DNA of 60,240 nucleotides, from the NCBI RefSeq assembly GCF_018614415.1, contig NZ_JAGGOO010000047.1:1-60240 (forward strand), written 5' to 3'. The position numbers were made by a program, and so were the translations under genes. How positions within the stretch are numbered: the first letter of the stretch is position 1; each line of letters opens with the position of its first letter. Shown here one piece after another: positions 23,939-32,925 of this stretch. The notes under the pieces were generated by a model that was not told where the DNA came from, ran no database searches, and saw only the letters and a list, made by a program, of their open reading frames with translations. This DNA comes from Streptomyces sp. ISL-12 (GTDB taxonomy: Bacteria > Actinomycetota > Actinomycetes > Streptomycetales > Streptomycetaceae).

Positions 23939-23953
23939 ATGCCGCCGCGGCAT
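23939..23953. promoter_or_regulatory. LysR-type T-N11-A operator between SDR and lysR genes
   Basis: ATGCCGCCGCGGCAT is an inverted repeat of six-base arms. T23940 and A23952 are separated by exactly eleven bases, the core pattern of LysR-type regulator sites. It lies 17 bp before the lysR start and 84 bp from the SDR start, where a site controlling both genes is expected. Confidence 0.75.
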
Positions 23954-23969
23954 AGCGGCACGTGGGAGC

Positions 23970-24866
23970 ATGTGCGGTGTGAGGGACGTGGAAGTGCGGC
24001 AGATCCAGTACTTCGTGGCCGTGGCCGAGGAGCTGAACTTCACCCGGGCCGCCGAACGGCTGGCGATGACGCAGCCGGCGCTGTCACGTGCCGTGCGGGC
24101 GTTGGAGAAGACCGTGGGGGCCGTGCTGTTGTCGCGTACTCCCCAGGGGGTGACGCTGACGTCCGCGGGGCAGGTCATGCTCAGCGAGGGCAGGTCGCTG
24201 CTGGACCGGCTCGACGACTCCCTCGCCCGGGTGCGGCGGGCGGCCGGGCCGTCGGCGCCGCTCACCGTCACCAGCCCCGGCTGCGAGGCCGCGCTGCTGG
24301 ACCGGCTGGTGCGGGAGTACAACGGCACGGGGCCGGCGCGTCCGGTGCGGGCCGAGGTGGGCACCCTGGGGGACCAGGTGCGGCGGCTGCGCTCGGGCCG
24401 GGCCGACCTCGCGCTGGGGTGGGGGGAGCCGGAGGACCCGGGGCTGACGGGGGTGGTGCTGCGGTACGACTGCCCCCGGGTGCTGCTGGGGGCCGGGCAC
24501 CGGCTGGCGGAGCGTGCGGTGCTGGAGGTGGCCGACCTCGCCGACGAGCCGCTCGTCGACTGGTCCGGCGACGAGGACCCGCTGCGTGACCCGGGGCTGT
24601 GGCCCGCCGGACCTCCGGGGCGTCCGGGGCCGCGCGTCAGCGACGGCCTCCAGATGCTGGCGGTGGTCGGGCTCGGCCAGGCGGCGGCGGTCACGGTCGC
24701 GTCCGAGAACACCCGGACCCCGCCCGGCGGCACGGTCAGCCGCCCGCTCCGGGACGGGCCGCGGCTGCCGTTGCGGCTGCTGTGGTCCCGGGAGCGGGGG
24801 ACGGCGGACGTTCGGGACTTCGCGCGGTACGCGGCGCGGTGTCTTCAACGGGGCACGGCTCAGTAG
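23970..24866 (+). CDS. LysR-family transcriptional regulator
   Basis: A 298-residue regulator with the classical N-terminal winged HTH (EVRQIQYFVAVAEELNFTRA, then MTQPALSRAVRALEKTVG) and a periplasmic-binding-like effector domain from about residue 95. The Arg-rich REYNGTGPARPV and LADEPLVDW segments are in the normal places. The frame allows ATG 23970 or GTG 23979; I used the ATG. It ends in a seven-base overlap with the convergent lipoprotein gene. Its likely target is the divergent SDR gene. Confidence 0.88.
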   Translation: MCGVRDVEVRQIQYFVAVAEELNFTRAAERLAMTQPALSRAVRALEKTVGAVLLSRTPQGVTLTSAGQVMLSEGRSLLDRLDDSLARVRRAAGPSAPLTVTSPGCEAALLDRLVREYNGTGPARPVRAEVGTLGDQVRRLRSGRADLALGWGEPEDPGLTGVVLRYDCPRVLLGAGHRLAERAVLEVADLADEPLVDWSGDEDPLRDPGLWPAGPPGRPGPRVSDGLQMLAVVGLGQAAAVTVASENTRTPPGGTVSRPLRDGPRLPLRLLWSRERGTADVRDFARYAARCLQRGTAQ

Positions 24867-25555
24867 GTCAGGGCCGTGGCGCGGTCGGTCAGCCAGTAGG
24901 TGACCGAGAGGGAGTCGTCGACGTGGACGCCGGCGGCGGGCAGGGAGACCGTGGCGACGGAACCGTCGTCGAACGGGATCGTCAGCGCCGTCTCCGTACG
25001 GCCGTTCGCGGCGCTGCCGTCGCCGGCCGAGAGCAGGACGCCCGCATAGCCGGACGCGCCCGGCTCCAGCGTGGTCAGCGCCTGCGGCTTGCTGGCCTCC
25101 ACGACCGGCGGCACGGACTGGGCCTCGCCGAACCTGGCCGCCGGGTAGGTGGGCAGGGAGCAGGTCTTCGAGCCGGTGTTGGTGGCGGTCAGGAGCAGGT
25201 GGTTGATCGGGCTGGACACCTCGGTGGCGGTGATCTCCACGTCGTCGGCGGAGCAGTCGCCGGGGATGGAGGCGTCGGCGTTGTTCTCGGTGGTGGTGCT
25301 GTTCTGCTTGCCGGCGGTGTCCGTGCCGGTCCCCGCCGCGCCGTTCGCGCCGTTGGTGCCGGCGGAGGCGGTGTCCTTGGCGGCCGTGTCGCCGGAGGCG
25401 GCGCCGTCGGTGCCGGTCTGCGCGGTGGTGTCCGATGAGGCGGACGTGGTGCGCAGGCCGGTGGCCGAGCCGTCCTCGCAGGCCGTCAGGGAGAGCGCGG
25501 CGAGTGCGACGGTGGCGGCGGCGAACAGACGGACCCGAGTGGTGCGTGCGGACAT
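24860..25555 (-). CDS. DUF4232 lipoprotein
   Basis: A 231-residue secreted lipoprotein. A positively charged start and a hydrophobic core lead to the lipobox LSLTAC, so the mature protein begins at Cys near residue 26. A Thr/Ala/Gly-rich linker of about 70 residues precedes the DUF4232 domain, which opens at DCSADDVEIT and contains a second Cys pair partner in SKTCSLPTYP. Function is unknown; members are cell-surface proteins of actinobacteria. It is divergent from a transmembrane HTH regulator, and the 211 bp between them should hold both promoters. Confidence 0.85.
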   Translation of the reverse strand: MSARTTRVRLFAAATVALAALSLTACEDGSATGLRTTSASSDTTAQTGTDGAASGDTAAKDTASAGTNGANGAAGTGTDTAGKQNSTTTENNADASIPGDCSADDVEITATEVSSPINHLLLTATNTGSKTCSLPTYPAARFGEAQSVPPVVEASKPQALTTLEPGASGYAGVLLSAGDGSAANGRTETALTIPFDDGSVATVSLPAAGVHVDDSLSVTYWLTDRATALTY

Positions 25556-25766
25556 GAGGTGATCCCCTTCACAGGTGGGTGGGAGTGGCGCCGCTCGACC
25601 GTTGCCCGGGGCGGCTGCTTGACTGGTCACAGCCTGCGGCAGCGGCCGTTCCGGTCGCCAGCCATGGCGGCACACGCGGGACGCTGGGACGGTTGGAACC
25701 ACTCTGACCTGGAGAGACGTCCCTGTTCTGGGATGCGGTGCGGGGACAAGGGGAGCGGGAGACACG

Positions 25767-27221
25767 GTGGCTGCGGACGATTTCGCGGGACTGCTGCGGG
25801 AGCTGAAGGAACGGTCGGGCCTCAGCTACGGGGCGCTGGGCAAGCGGCTGCACATGAGCGCGTCGACGCTTCACCGGTACGTGAAGGGGGAGGTCGTACC
25901 GACGGAGTTCGCCTCCGTCGAGCGGATGGCCCGGCTGTGCCGGGCGACGCCCGAGGAACTGCTGGAGCTCCACCGTCGCTGGATCCGCGCGGACGCGCTG
26001 CGGGGGGTGAAGGCGGACGGGGCGGCCGATCAGGGGGACGCCGCCGCCAAGTCCGGTGGGGCGGGTGCCGGTTCCGGTTCCGGTGCCGTTGAGGGTGCGG
26101 GTGCGGGTGCGGGTGCCGGTGCGGCGGTGGGTGACGGGGAGTCGGGCGAGGGGGACGTGCCCGCCGTACCGGGCGGTGCGCACGGGCCGGGGAGCGAGCC
26201 GGACGGCGCGATGCCGGTCGGCGCGGTATCGGACGGCGCGGTGCCTGACGGGGATCCGGCCGAGGTCACCGTGGTCGGGGAGGTGGCCGGTGACGGCGTG
26301 CGCGGTGGGCGGTCCCGCAAGCGGGTGATGTACGCCGCCGGTACCGGGGTCGGGCTGGCCGCCGCCGTGGCGCTCGTGGTCGGGCTGCTCCCGGAGGGGG
26401 GAGACGGGCAGGACTCCGCCGGCGCCGTCGGGGCGACCGTCTCCGCCCGGCACTCCACGCGGTCCTCGGACCCGTCGCCGAGCGCCGACCGGTCGGCGTC
26501 CCCGAGCGCGTCCGCAAGCGCGAGCGCCGGCGCCACGGCGAGTGCCGGTGCCGGTCCGCGGGCCGCCGCGAGCAAGGGCGAGAACGCGACCGCGTCCGCC
26601 GGGGCCCCGAAGGCCGACGGCCCCGTTCCGGTGTCCGTGCAGACCACCCCGCACTACTGGGGCGGGCCGTGCGACCAGAACTTTTTGGTCGACCGCAGCC
26701 CCGAGAACGTGCTGGAGCCGCCTCCCCAGCAGGACTCGGCCGGCTGGATCGCCTCCTACGGCGCTGTCGCCGCGGGCCGGCAGCAGGTCTCCTTCACCGT
26801 GCAGGGCACGGGCGAGGAGACGGTCGTCCTGAACGCCCTGCACGTCCGCGTCCTCAGCAGCGACGCGCCGCTGACCTGGAACGAGTACGCCATGGGCGTC
26901 GGCTGCGGGGGCGGGGTCGGCACCAAGGCGTTCGACGTCTCGCTGGACCTCGGCAACCCGCTGGCCACGCCGGTCAACGGGCAGCGGGACTTCCCGTACA
27001 AGGTGACCGAGTCCGACCCCGAGGCCTTCTACGTCAACGCCCACACGAGCGGGCACGACGTGCGCTGGCAGCTGGAACTGGACTGGTCCAGCGGGTCGCG
27101 CCGGGGCACGCTGAAGATCGACGACAACGGGAAGCCGTTCCGCACGAGTGCCTCGGACACCGACAGCTACTACGGTTATCCGCTCGGCGGCGACAAGTGG
27201 GAGCAGTACGCGAAGGAGTGA
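25767..27221 (+). CDS. Transmembrane one-component regulator (XRE HTH, one membrane helix, extracytoplasmic domain)
   Basis: A 484-residue protein. The N-terminal 75 residues are an XRE-type HTH (YGALGKRLHMSASTLHRYVK). A Gly/Ala/Asp-rich linker partly coded by tandem repeats follows. RSRKRVMYAAGTGVGLAAAVALV (about 184-210) is the membrane span. Outside lie a Ser/Ala-rich stalk and a compact C-terminal domain of about 190 residues with two Cys (GGPCDQNF, GVGCGGG) and many beta-strand-like stretches. It would sense an envelope signal and act directly on DNA. GTG start; the divergent lipoprotein is a possible partner. The C-terminal domain is one I cannot name. Confidence 0.75.
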   Translation: MAADDFAGLLRELKERSGLSYGALGKRLHMSASTLHRYVKGEVVPTEFASVERMARLCRATPEELLELHRRWIRADALRGVKADGAADQGDAAAKSGGAGAGSGSGAVEGAGAGAGAGAAVGDGESGEGDVPAVPGGAHGPGSEPDGAMPVGAVSDGAVPDGDPAEVTVVGEVAGDGVRGGRSRKRVMYAAGTGVGLAAAVALVVGLLPEGGDGQDSAGAVGATVSARHSTRSSDPSPSADRSASPSASASASAGATASAGAGPRAAASKGENATASAGAPKADGPVPVSVQTTPHYWGGPCDQNFLVDRSPENVLEPPPQQDSAGWIASYGAVAAGRQQVSFTVQGTGEETVVLNALHVRVLSSDAPLTWNEYAMGVGCGGGVGTKAFDVSLDLGNPLATPVNGQRDFPYKVTESDPEAFYVNAHTSGHDVRWQLELDWSSGSRRGTLKIDDNGKPFRTSASDTDSYYGYPLGGDKWEQYAKE

Positions 27222-27275
27222 AGGGCCGGCTCGCTCCTGAGCCGGTGTCCGCATCACGGAAACCTGCTTGTAGAC

Positions 27276-27289
27276 GGCATGTATATGCC
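27276..27289. promoter_or_regulatory. Palindrome upstream of the aminotransferase gene
   Basis: GGCATGTATATGCC is a five-base-arm inverted repeat with a four-base centre, lying 12 bp before the aminotransferase start in a locally AT-rich stretch. Its position, on or next to the likely promoter, suits an operator. Confidence 0.45.
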
Positions 27290-27301
27290 TAGGCTGCGGC
27301 C

Positions 27302-28528
27302 ATGACCGCGACCCAGCCTCCCTCCGCGTCCTTCGCCCCCGTCCCGCCGCTCGCCGCGCGGGCCCGGTCGATCGGTGGTTCGCCGGTACGGGACATCCTC
27401 GCCGTCACCGCCCGCCCCGAGGTCGTCAACTTCGCGGGCGGGCTGCCGGCGCCGGAGCTGTTCGACACCGAGGGGATCGCCGCCGCGTATCAGGCGGTGC
27501 TCGCCGAGACGCCGGGGCGGGCGCTCCAGTACTCCACGACCGAGGGCGAGCCGGCGCTGCGGGCCGCGCTCGCCGCGCGCACCACGGCGCGCGGCCTGGA
27601 CACGGACGCCGACGACCTCCTCGTCACGACCGGTTCGCAGCAGGCGCTGTCCCTGCTGGCCACCGCCCTGCTCGAACCGGGCGACACGGTGCTGGTGGAG
27701 GACCCCTGCTACCTCGCCGCGCTCCAGGCCTTCGGCTTCGCGGGCGCCCGTGTGATCGCCGTGCCCGGGGACGCCGAGGGGCCGGATCCCGAGGCGCTGG
27801 CGGAGCTGGTGGTGCGGGAGCGGCCCAAGCTGTTCTACACCGTGCCGACCTTTCAGAACCCGACCGGCCGCACCATGTCCGCCGGCCGGCGGGCCGCCGT
27901 GGCCTCGGTCGCCGCGCGGTACGGGCTGTGGATCGTCGAGGACGACCCGTACGGGGAGCTGCGGTTCGAGGGCGAGCGGGTGCCGTGGATCGCCGCGTAC
28001 GAGGAGGCCCGGGACCGGACCGTGCTGCTCGGCTCCTTCTCCAAGGTGATGGCGCCGGGGCTGCGGCTGGGCTGGCTGCGGGCGCCCGCCGGGCCGCGCC
28101 GGGCCTGCGCGGTGGCCAAGCAGGCCGCCGACCTGCACACCCCGACCGTCAACCAGCTCGCCGCCGCCCGGTACCTGGCCGACCGGGACCTGGACGCCCA
28201 CGTCCGCCGGGTCGCGCGGGCGTACGGCGAACGCCGGGACGCCATGCTGGCGGGGCTGGCGGACGCGCTGCCGGCCGGGTCGCGGTGGACGCGGCCGGAG
28301 GGCGGCATGTTCCTGTGGGCGACGCTGCCCGCGGGGTACGACACGACGGCCCTGCTCCCGCGGGTGGTCCGGCACGACGTGGCGTACGTGCCCGGGGCGC
28401 CCTTCTACGCCGGTGAGCCCGACCGGTCGACGCTGCGGCTGTGCTTCGTGACGCAGACGCCGGACGCGATCGGGGAGGGGCTGCGGAGGCTCGGGGAGGG
28501 GCTGCGGGAAGCCGCGCTAGCCGGGTGA
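27302..28528 (+). CDS. PLP-dependent aminotransferase (fold type I, LysN/MocR-type catalytic domain)
   Basis: A 408-residue aminotransferase. FAGGLPAPELF near the N-terminus, YSTTEGEPALR, VTTGSQQAL, FYTVPTFQNPTG and the PLP-binding lysine in LLGSFSKVMAPGLRLGW mark it as a fold-type I enzyme of the 2-aminoadipate/valine aminotransferase branch. Unlike MocR regulators it has no N-terminal DNA-binding domain. It should transfer amino groups between an amino acid and a 2-oxo acid in the cytoplasm; the specific substrate is open. It is convergent with a DUF2690 regulator gene and overlaps it by 12 bp. Confidence 0.86.
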   Translation: MTATQPPSASFAPVPPLAARARSIGGSPVRDILAVTARPEVVNFAGGLPAPELFDTEGIAAAYQAVLAETPGRALQYSTTEGEPALRAALAARTTARGLDTDADDLLVTTGSQQALSLLATALLEPGDTVLVEDPCYLAALQAFGFAGARVIAVPGDAEGPDPEALAELVVRERPKLFYTVPTFQNPTGRTMSAGRRAAVASVAARYGLWIVEDDPYGELRFEGERVPWIAAYEEARDRTVLLGSFSKVMAPGLRLGWLRAPAGPRRACAVAKQAADLHTPTVNQLAAARYLADRDLDAHVRRVARAYGERRDAMLAGLADALPAGSRWTRPEGGMFLWATLPAGYDTTALLPRVVRHDVAYVPGAPFYAGEPDRSTLRLCFVTQTPDAIGEGLRRLGEGLREAALAG

Positions 28529-29377
28529 CGGCGACCGGGCCGGGCCGACCCGGGCGGTGACGCACTCGGGGGCGTCGTCGGCCGACACGGGCCGGAAACA
28601 GGCGCGGACCGTGCTGCCGGGGCCGGCCGCGGCCATGCCGGTGTAGACGTAGGTGTCCGCGTCGGCCTCGTCCCTGACCCGCACGGCGTGGGTCGGTCCG
28701 GACACCGTGACGTCCAGCCGGTCGCCGACCGCCGTTCCCCAGGTCCGGGCCCAGCTCGCGCCGCAGGTCTCGCTGTAGCGCAGTTCCACGTAGGCGCCGG
28801 TGGCGGTGCGGGACGTGGTGAGGGTGTCGGGGTCGATGCCGCAGATCAGGCGCAGCGGGTCCCGGCCCTCGCAGGCGGCTCCGTGACACCGGGGGGAGAG
28901 GGAGTACGGGACGGAGACCGGCAGCGGTTCGCCCGCCGCGTCCGCCGCCCGGTCCCGGGCCGGCGGGAGGAGCAGCAGCAGGGCCGTGCCGCCGGCGAGC
29001 AGGGTGTACACCGACGCCAGCGCCACCAGGAGACGGATGCGGCCGGGGCTGCGGGGGCGGTCGCCGGCGGGCTGTGGCTGCTCTGTCCCGTGCCGTGGTT
29101 CTCCTGGGGGAGGGGCGGCCGGGGCGAGGACCGCGCCGCGTCCGCTCCGGTCCGACTCGGTGATCTCCCACAGGGCCAGCAGCCGCCTGGGCGGTTCGTT
29201 CGCGATCCGGCACAGCTCCTGCACGGCCTGGCGCGGGGGCAGGATCTTGCCGTTGAGATAGCGCTCCCAGGAGGACTTGCTGTACGCCGTCCGCTCCGCC
29301 AGCGCCGCCAGGCTCAGCCCCGTACGGGCCCTCAGCTCCCGCAGGGCCTCGGTCAGCCGGGTGTGTGCGGTGCTCAC
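28517..29377 (-). CDS. Transmembrane XRE regulator with extracytoplasmic DUF2690 domain
   Basis: A 286-residue protein. Residues 1-70 form an XRE-type HTH (LSLAALAERTAYSKSSWERYLNG). After a Pro-rich linker, LLVALASVYTLLAGGTALLLLL is the membrane helix. The exterior domain has the DUF2690 pattern: paired cysteines (PRCHGAACEG, LICGID), then VELRYSETCGASWAR. The protein can link an outside signal to DNA binding without a kinase. It starts with GTG at 29377 inside the end of the upstream regulator gene (four-base overlap), so the two regulators are made together. Target genes are unknown. Confidence 0.8.
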   Translation of the reverse strand: MSTAHTRLTEALRELRARTGLSLAALAERTAYSKSSWERYLNGKILPPRQAVQELCRIANEPPRRLLALWEITESDRSGRGAVLAPAAPPPGEPRHGTEQPQPAGDRPRSPGRIRLLVALASVYTLLAGGTALLLLLPPARDRAADAAGEPLPVSVPYSLSPRCHGAACEGRDPLRLICGIDPDTLTTSRTATGAYVELRYSETCGASWARTWGTAVGDRLDVTVSGPTHAVRVRDEADADTYVYTGMAAAGPGSTVRACFRPVSADDAPECVTARVGPARSPSPG

Positions 29378-30180
29378 CGGGGCGCCACCTCCCGCAGGGC
29401 CTGCCAGGTGTGCGGGCCGATGACCCCGTCCACGACCAGGTCGTGCCGCTTCTGGACGCGCTGCACGGCGCGCTGGGTCCGCGGGCCGAAGACGCCGTCG
29501 ATGTCCCCCGGCGAGATCCCGGCCCGCCGCAACAGGCACTGCGCCTCGGCCACTTCGGGCCCCACGTGCGTGTACGCCAGGATGGTGTCCGAGGTCCGGC
29601 TCAGCCCCGCGTACCAGCGGCCGTCGCGCTGCTCCGGGCGGCAGGTGTAGGTGACCGGCACCAGGGACTCCGACACGGTGGCCGGGGCGGCGACGACGGT
29701 GTCGGCGCGGACCCGGGCGAGCCGCTCGCGGGTCTCGGCGAGCCGCACGGCCAGCAGCAGCGTCACGGAGACGGACAGCACCAGCGCGACCGCTCCCGCC
29801 GTGACCAGCGCGCGGGGACAGGGGTGACGGCCGTACGGCCGTCGCTCCGCGGGCCCGGGTGACGCGTCGGCGTCGGCCGTCCCCTCGCGGGCGCCCACGG
29901 GGGCCGGGTGTCCCTCCGCCCAGCGCTCGGCGGCGATCTCGTGCAGCGCCAGCAGCCGGGCCGGATCGTCGCCCCCGACGCGGGCCATCGCCTCCACGGC
30001 GGCCCGGGGCGGCAGCGATCTGCCGTTCAGATATCGTTGCCACGATCTCGCGCTGTAGCCGGTCTTGACGGCCAGTTGACGTGTGCTCAGTTCCCCGCGG
30101 TCCTTCAGCGTGCGCAGGCGCACGATCAACTGACGGACGTGTGGTGGGAGTTCTCCGGGCAGCTCTTTCCAACGCGACAT
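29374..30180 (-). CDS. Transmembrane XRE regulator with extracytoplasmic peptidoglycan-binding domain
   Basis: A 268-residue protein. An N-terminal HTH (LSTRQLAVKTGYSARSWQRYLNG, around residues 31-53) is followed by a linker and the membrane helix ALVTAGAVALVLSVSVTLLL. The extracytoplasmic part ends with a PG_binding_1 domain (AQCLLRRAG, IDGVFGPRTQRAV, VDGVIGPHTWQAL). It would therefore contact the wall and regulate genes directly. First gene of a two-gene unit with the DUF2690 regulator. Divergent from a secreted protein with the same type of wall-binding repeats, 310 bp away. Confidence 0.83.
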   Translation of the reverse strand: MSRWKELPGELPPHVRQLIVRLRTLKDRGELSTRQLAVKTGYSARSWQRYLNGRSLPPRAAVEAMARVGGDDPARLLALHEIAAERWAEGHPAPVGAREGTADADASPGPAERRPYGRHPCPRALVTAGAVALVLSVSVTLLLAVRLAETRERLARVRADTVVAAPATVSESLVPVTYTCRPEQRDGRWYAGLSRTSDTILAYTHVGPEVAEAQCLLRRAGISPGDIDGVFGPRTQRAVQRVQKRHDLVVDGVIGPHTWQALREVAPR

Positions 30181-30490
30181 GTGTCCCCCGCTCGCGTCCG
30201 GGACCGCGGGTCCGGTCCCGTGTGTCCCGGTCTCATTCTGCATCAGCGGCCCCGGCGACTTCGGGGCGAAGGCCCGGACCCGGCGGGTAATCGGCCGAAT
30301 CCGTACGGAGCCGTCCCGCCGACGCGCCCGGACCGGACGGCGTCCCAGCAGCTCAGGGCCTGGGACGTCCCGGGACGACGTCACTTCTGCGCCAACTGTG
30401 GCGGTGCGGCGTGCCGTCCCCGCAGTCTCGTCGTGGAGCCGGCCGGCGCGGCCGGGTCCGCTCACCGCACGTCACATGGAGGGGAACAGC
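30181..30490. promoter_or_regulatory. Divergent promoter region between wall-binding regulator and secreted wall-binding protein
   Basis: About 310 bp without a gene. It must contain the promoters for the two-regulator unit (minus) and the secreted protein (plus). No convincing repeat or sigma-factor hexamer stands out. A GGAGGGG ribosome binding site for the secreted protein lies at 30478-30484. Confidence 0.5.
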
Positions 30491-30940
30491 ATGCGAGGTA
30501 TCACGAAGGCACTCGTCGGCGTCACCACCGCCGTCGGGATCGCGGCCGGCGGCATGGTGACCGCCGGCACGGCGATGGCGGCGCCCGCGTCGGTGGTCCA
30601 GGAGCAGGCGGTGAGCGGCGAGGCCGGCGTGCTCGCGGTGGTCAACCTGGGGCTGGACACCGCCCACGCGAAGAGCTGGCAGTGCCTGCTGCGCGACCGC
30701 GGTTACTCCCCGGGCACCATCGACGGGCAGCTGGGCACCAACAGCTGGAAGGCGGCGCAGAGGTTCTTCGACAGCCTGGGCTACTACGACGACGCCATCG
30801 ACGGGATCGTCGGCCCCAACACGATCAAGGGGCTGCAGAGGTACCTGAACCTCCACGGTGCCAGCCTCGCCGTGGACGGCATCGCCGGGCCGGCGACCAA
30901 GGCCGAGTTCTGGGACTTCGCCGGTACCCACCGCTGCTGA
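30491..30940 (+). CDS. Secreted peptidoglycan-binding protein
   Basis: A 149-residue exported protein. A Sec signal peptide (RGITKALVGVTTAVGIAAGG to GTAMAAPA, cleavage near residue 36) precedes two PG_binding_1-type repeats: SWQCLLRDRGYSPGTIDGQLG and FDSLGYYDDAIDGIVGPNT, the second followed by LAVDGIAGPAT. No catalytic domain is attached, so it is a wall-bound protein rather than a hydrolase. ATG with GGAGGGG six bases upstream. Its repeats resemble those on the divergent membrane regulator, suggesting that both recognise the same wall feature; this is inference. Confidence 0.85.
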   Translation: MRGITKALVGVTTAVGIAAGGMVTAGTAMAAPASVVQEQAVSGEAGVLAVVNLGLDTAHAKSWQCLLRDRGYSPGTIDGQLGTNSWKAAQRFFDSLGYYDDAIDGIVGPNTIKGLQRYLNLHGASLAVDGIAGPATKAEFWDFAGTHRC

Positions 30941-30965
30941 GCGCCCGCCCGGCCGCACACCTGCC

Positions 30966-31000
30966 GCGGCCCGTCCTCTTCCCGGAAGAGGACGGGCCGC
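30966..31000. terminator. Bidirectional terminator between the secreted protein gene and argS
   Basis: A perfect 17-bp stem (GCGGCCCGTCCTCTTCC and its complement) with almost no spare loop lies between two convergent genes. Confidence 0.9.
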
Positions 31001-31021
31001 GTGCCGTGTCATGGCGGGGGG

Positions 31022-32785
31022 TCAGAGCCGCTCGGGCGTCCTGATCCCCAGCAGCGCCATCCCCCGGTGCAGCGTGCGGGCCGTGATGTCGCACAGGAAC
31101 AGGCGGTTCTCGACCTGCTCCGGCGAATCGGCCTTCAGCACCGGGCACTTGTCGTAGAAGGACGTGTAGAGCGAGGCGAGCTGGTACAGGTACGCCGTCA
31201 GCTTGTGCGGGGCGTACTCCGCCGCCGCCTCGGCCACCGTCTCCGCGAACGCGTCCAGGTGCAGGCCGAGGGCGCGCTCGGCGGCGTGCAGCTCCAGCTC
31301 CGGGCGGGGCGCCGGGGCGGTGTCGCCGGCCTTGCGCAGGATGGAGCGGATGCGGGCGTAGGCGTACTGGAGGTAGACGGAGGTGTCGCCGTTGAGCGAG
31401 ACCATCTGGTCCAGGTCGAACTTGTAGTCCCGGTTGGCCGACGTCGACAGGTCCGCGTACTTCACCGCGCCGATGCCCACCTGGGTGCCGCGCTCGGTGA
31501 TCTCGTCCTCGGACAGGTCCTGCGCCTTCTCCCGTACGACCGCCGAGGCGCGGTCGATGGCCTCGTCGAGGAGGTCGACGAGGCGGACCGTCTCGCCCGC
31601 ACGGGTCTTGAACGGCTTGCCGTCCTTGCCCAGGACCGTGCCGAAGGCGAGCTGGACGGCCTTGACGTCCTCGCCGAGCCAGCCGGCCTTGCGGGCGGTC
31701 TCGAAGACCATTTTGAAGTGCAGGGACTGGCGGGCGTCGACCACGTAGAGCAGCGTGTCGGCCTTCAGGTCGAAGACGCGGTTGCGGATCGCGGAGAGGT
31801 CGGTGGCCGCGTAGCCGTAGCCGCCGTCGGACTTCTGCACGATCAGCGGGACCGGCTTGCCGTCCGGGCCCTTGATGTCGTCGAAGAAGACGCAGAGGGC
31901 TCCTTCGGAGCGGACGGCGACGCCCGACTCCTCCAGGAGGCGGCAGGTCTCGGCCAGCATGTCGTTGTACCCGGACTCGCCGACGATGTCCGGGTCGCGG
32001 ATCTCCATGTCCAGCTTCTCGAAGACGGAGAAGAAGTAGATCTTCGACTCGTCCACGAACTTCTGCCACATGGCGAGCGTGTGCTCGTCCCCGGCCTGGA
32101 GGTCGACCACCCGGCGCCGGGCCCGGGTCTTGAACTCCTCGTCGGAGTCGAACAGCTTGCGCGCGGCCTTGTAGAGGCGGTCGAGGTTCGACATCGCCTC
32201 CTCGCCGGAGACCTCGCCACCGGAGTGGTCCAGCTCGTGCGGGTGCTCGTCCAGGTACTGGATGAGCATGCCGAACTGGGTGCCCCAGTCGCCGATGTGG
32301 TGGCGCCGGACCACCGTCTCGCCGGTGAACTCCAGGAGCTGCCGGACCGCGTCGCCGATCACCGCCGAGCGCAGGTGGCCGACGTGCATCTCCTTCGCCA
32401 CGTTCGGCTGGGCGTAGTCGATGACCGTGGTGCCCGGCTCGGCGGCGTGCGGCACGCCGAGGCGGCCGGTGTCGTCCGCGTACCGCGCCGCGAGGTTCTC
32501 GGTGATCGCCCGGTCGCCGATGGTGATGTTCAGGAAGCCGGGGCCGGAGACCTCGACGTCCTGGATCAGGGCGCCGGTGGTGACGTGGGAGACGACCTCG
32601 GCGGCCAGCTCGCGCGGGTTGGCCTTCGCCTTCTTGGCCAGCGCCAGGATGCCGTTGGCCTGGTAGTCCGCCCGGTCGCTTCGTCGCAGCAGCGGGTCCG
32701 CGCCGGCGTCCTGGGGCCGGGTGGCCGACAGGGCGGACGCGAGGTGCTGGTGGACGGAGTCGCTGAGGGACGTGACCGAGGCCAT
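31022..32785 (-). CDS. argS: Arginyl-tRNA synthetase
   Basis: A 587-residue class I synthetase charging tRNA(Arg). The N-terminal Add1 domain (to about residue 110) is followed by [19 protein letters not shown] containing the HIGH motif as HVGH. The catalytic core continues to [12 protein letters not shown], and the C-terminal anticodon-binding DALR domain ends in [13 protein letters not shown]. There is no canonical KMSKS, as in many bacterial ArgRS. The ATG at 32785 is the start that fits the family. Divergent from lysS across 140 bp, an arrangement also found in S. coelicolor. Confidence 0.95.
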   Translation of the reverse strand: MASVTSLSDSVHQHLASALSATRPQDAGADPLLRRSDRADYQANGILALAKKAKANPRELAAEVVSHVTTGALIQDVEVSGPGFLNITIGDRAITENLAARYADDTGRLGVPHAAEPGTTVIDYAQPNVAKEMHVGHLRSAVIGDAVRQLLEFTGETVVRRHHIGDWGTQFGMLIQYLDEHPHELDHSGGEVSGEEAMSNLDRLYKAARKLFDSDEEFKTRARRRVVDLQAGDEHTLAMWQKFVDESKIYFFSVFEKLDMEIRDPDIVGESGYNDMLAETCRLLEESGVAVRSEGALCVFFDDIKGPDGKPVPLIVQKSDGGYGYAATDLSAIRNRVFDLKADTLLYVVDARQSLHFKMVFETARKAGWLGEDVKAVQLAFGTVLGKDGKPFKTRAGETVRLVDLLDEAIDRASAVVREKAQDLSEDEITERGTQVGIGAVKYADLSTSANRDYKFDLDQMVSLNGDTSVYLQYAYARIRSILRKAGDTAPAPRPELELHAAERALGLHLDAFAETVAEAAAEYAPHKLTAYLYQLASLYTSFYDKCPVLKADSPEQVENRLFLCDITARTLHRGMALLGIRTPERL

Positions 32786-32925
32786 AGGAAGGGGTGCCGT
32801 TCTCCTCGTGGGGATCGATAGACCCGCCCAGTCTCTCATGGGGTCTGTCCCGGGCGGCAAAGCCGTTTTCCCGAGCGCGACCCGGTCTGTGAGAATGGAC
32901 CGACACCCTGTACAGAAAGAAGGAC

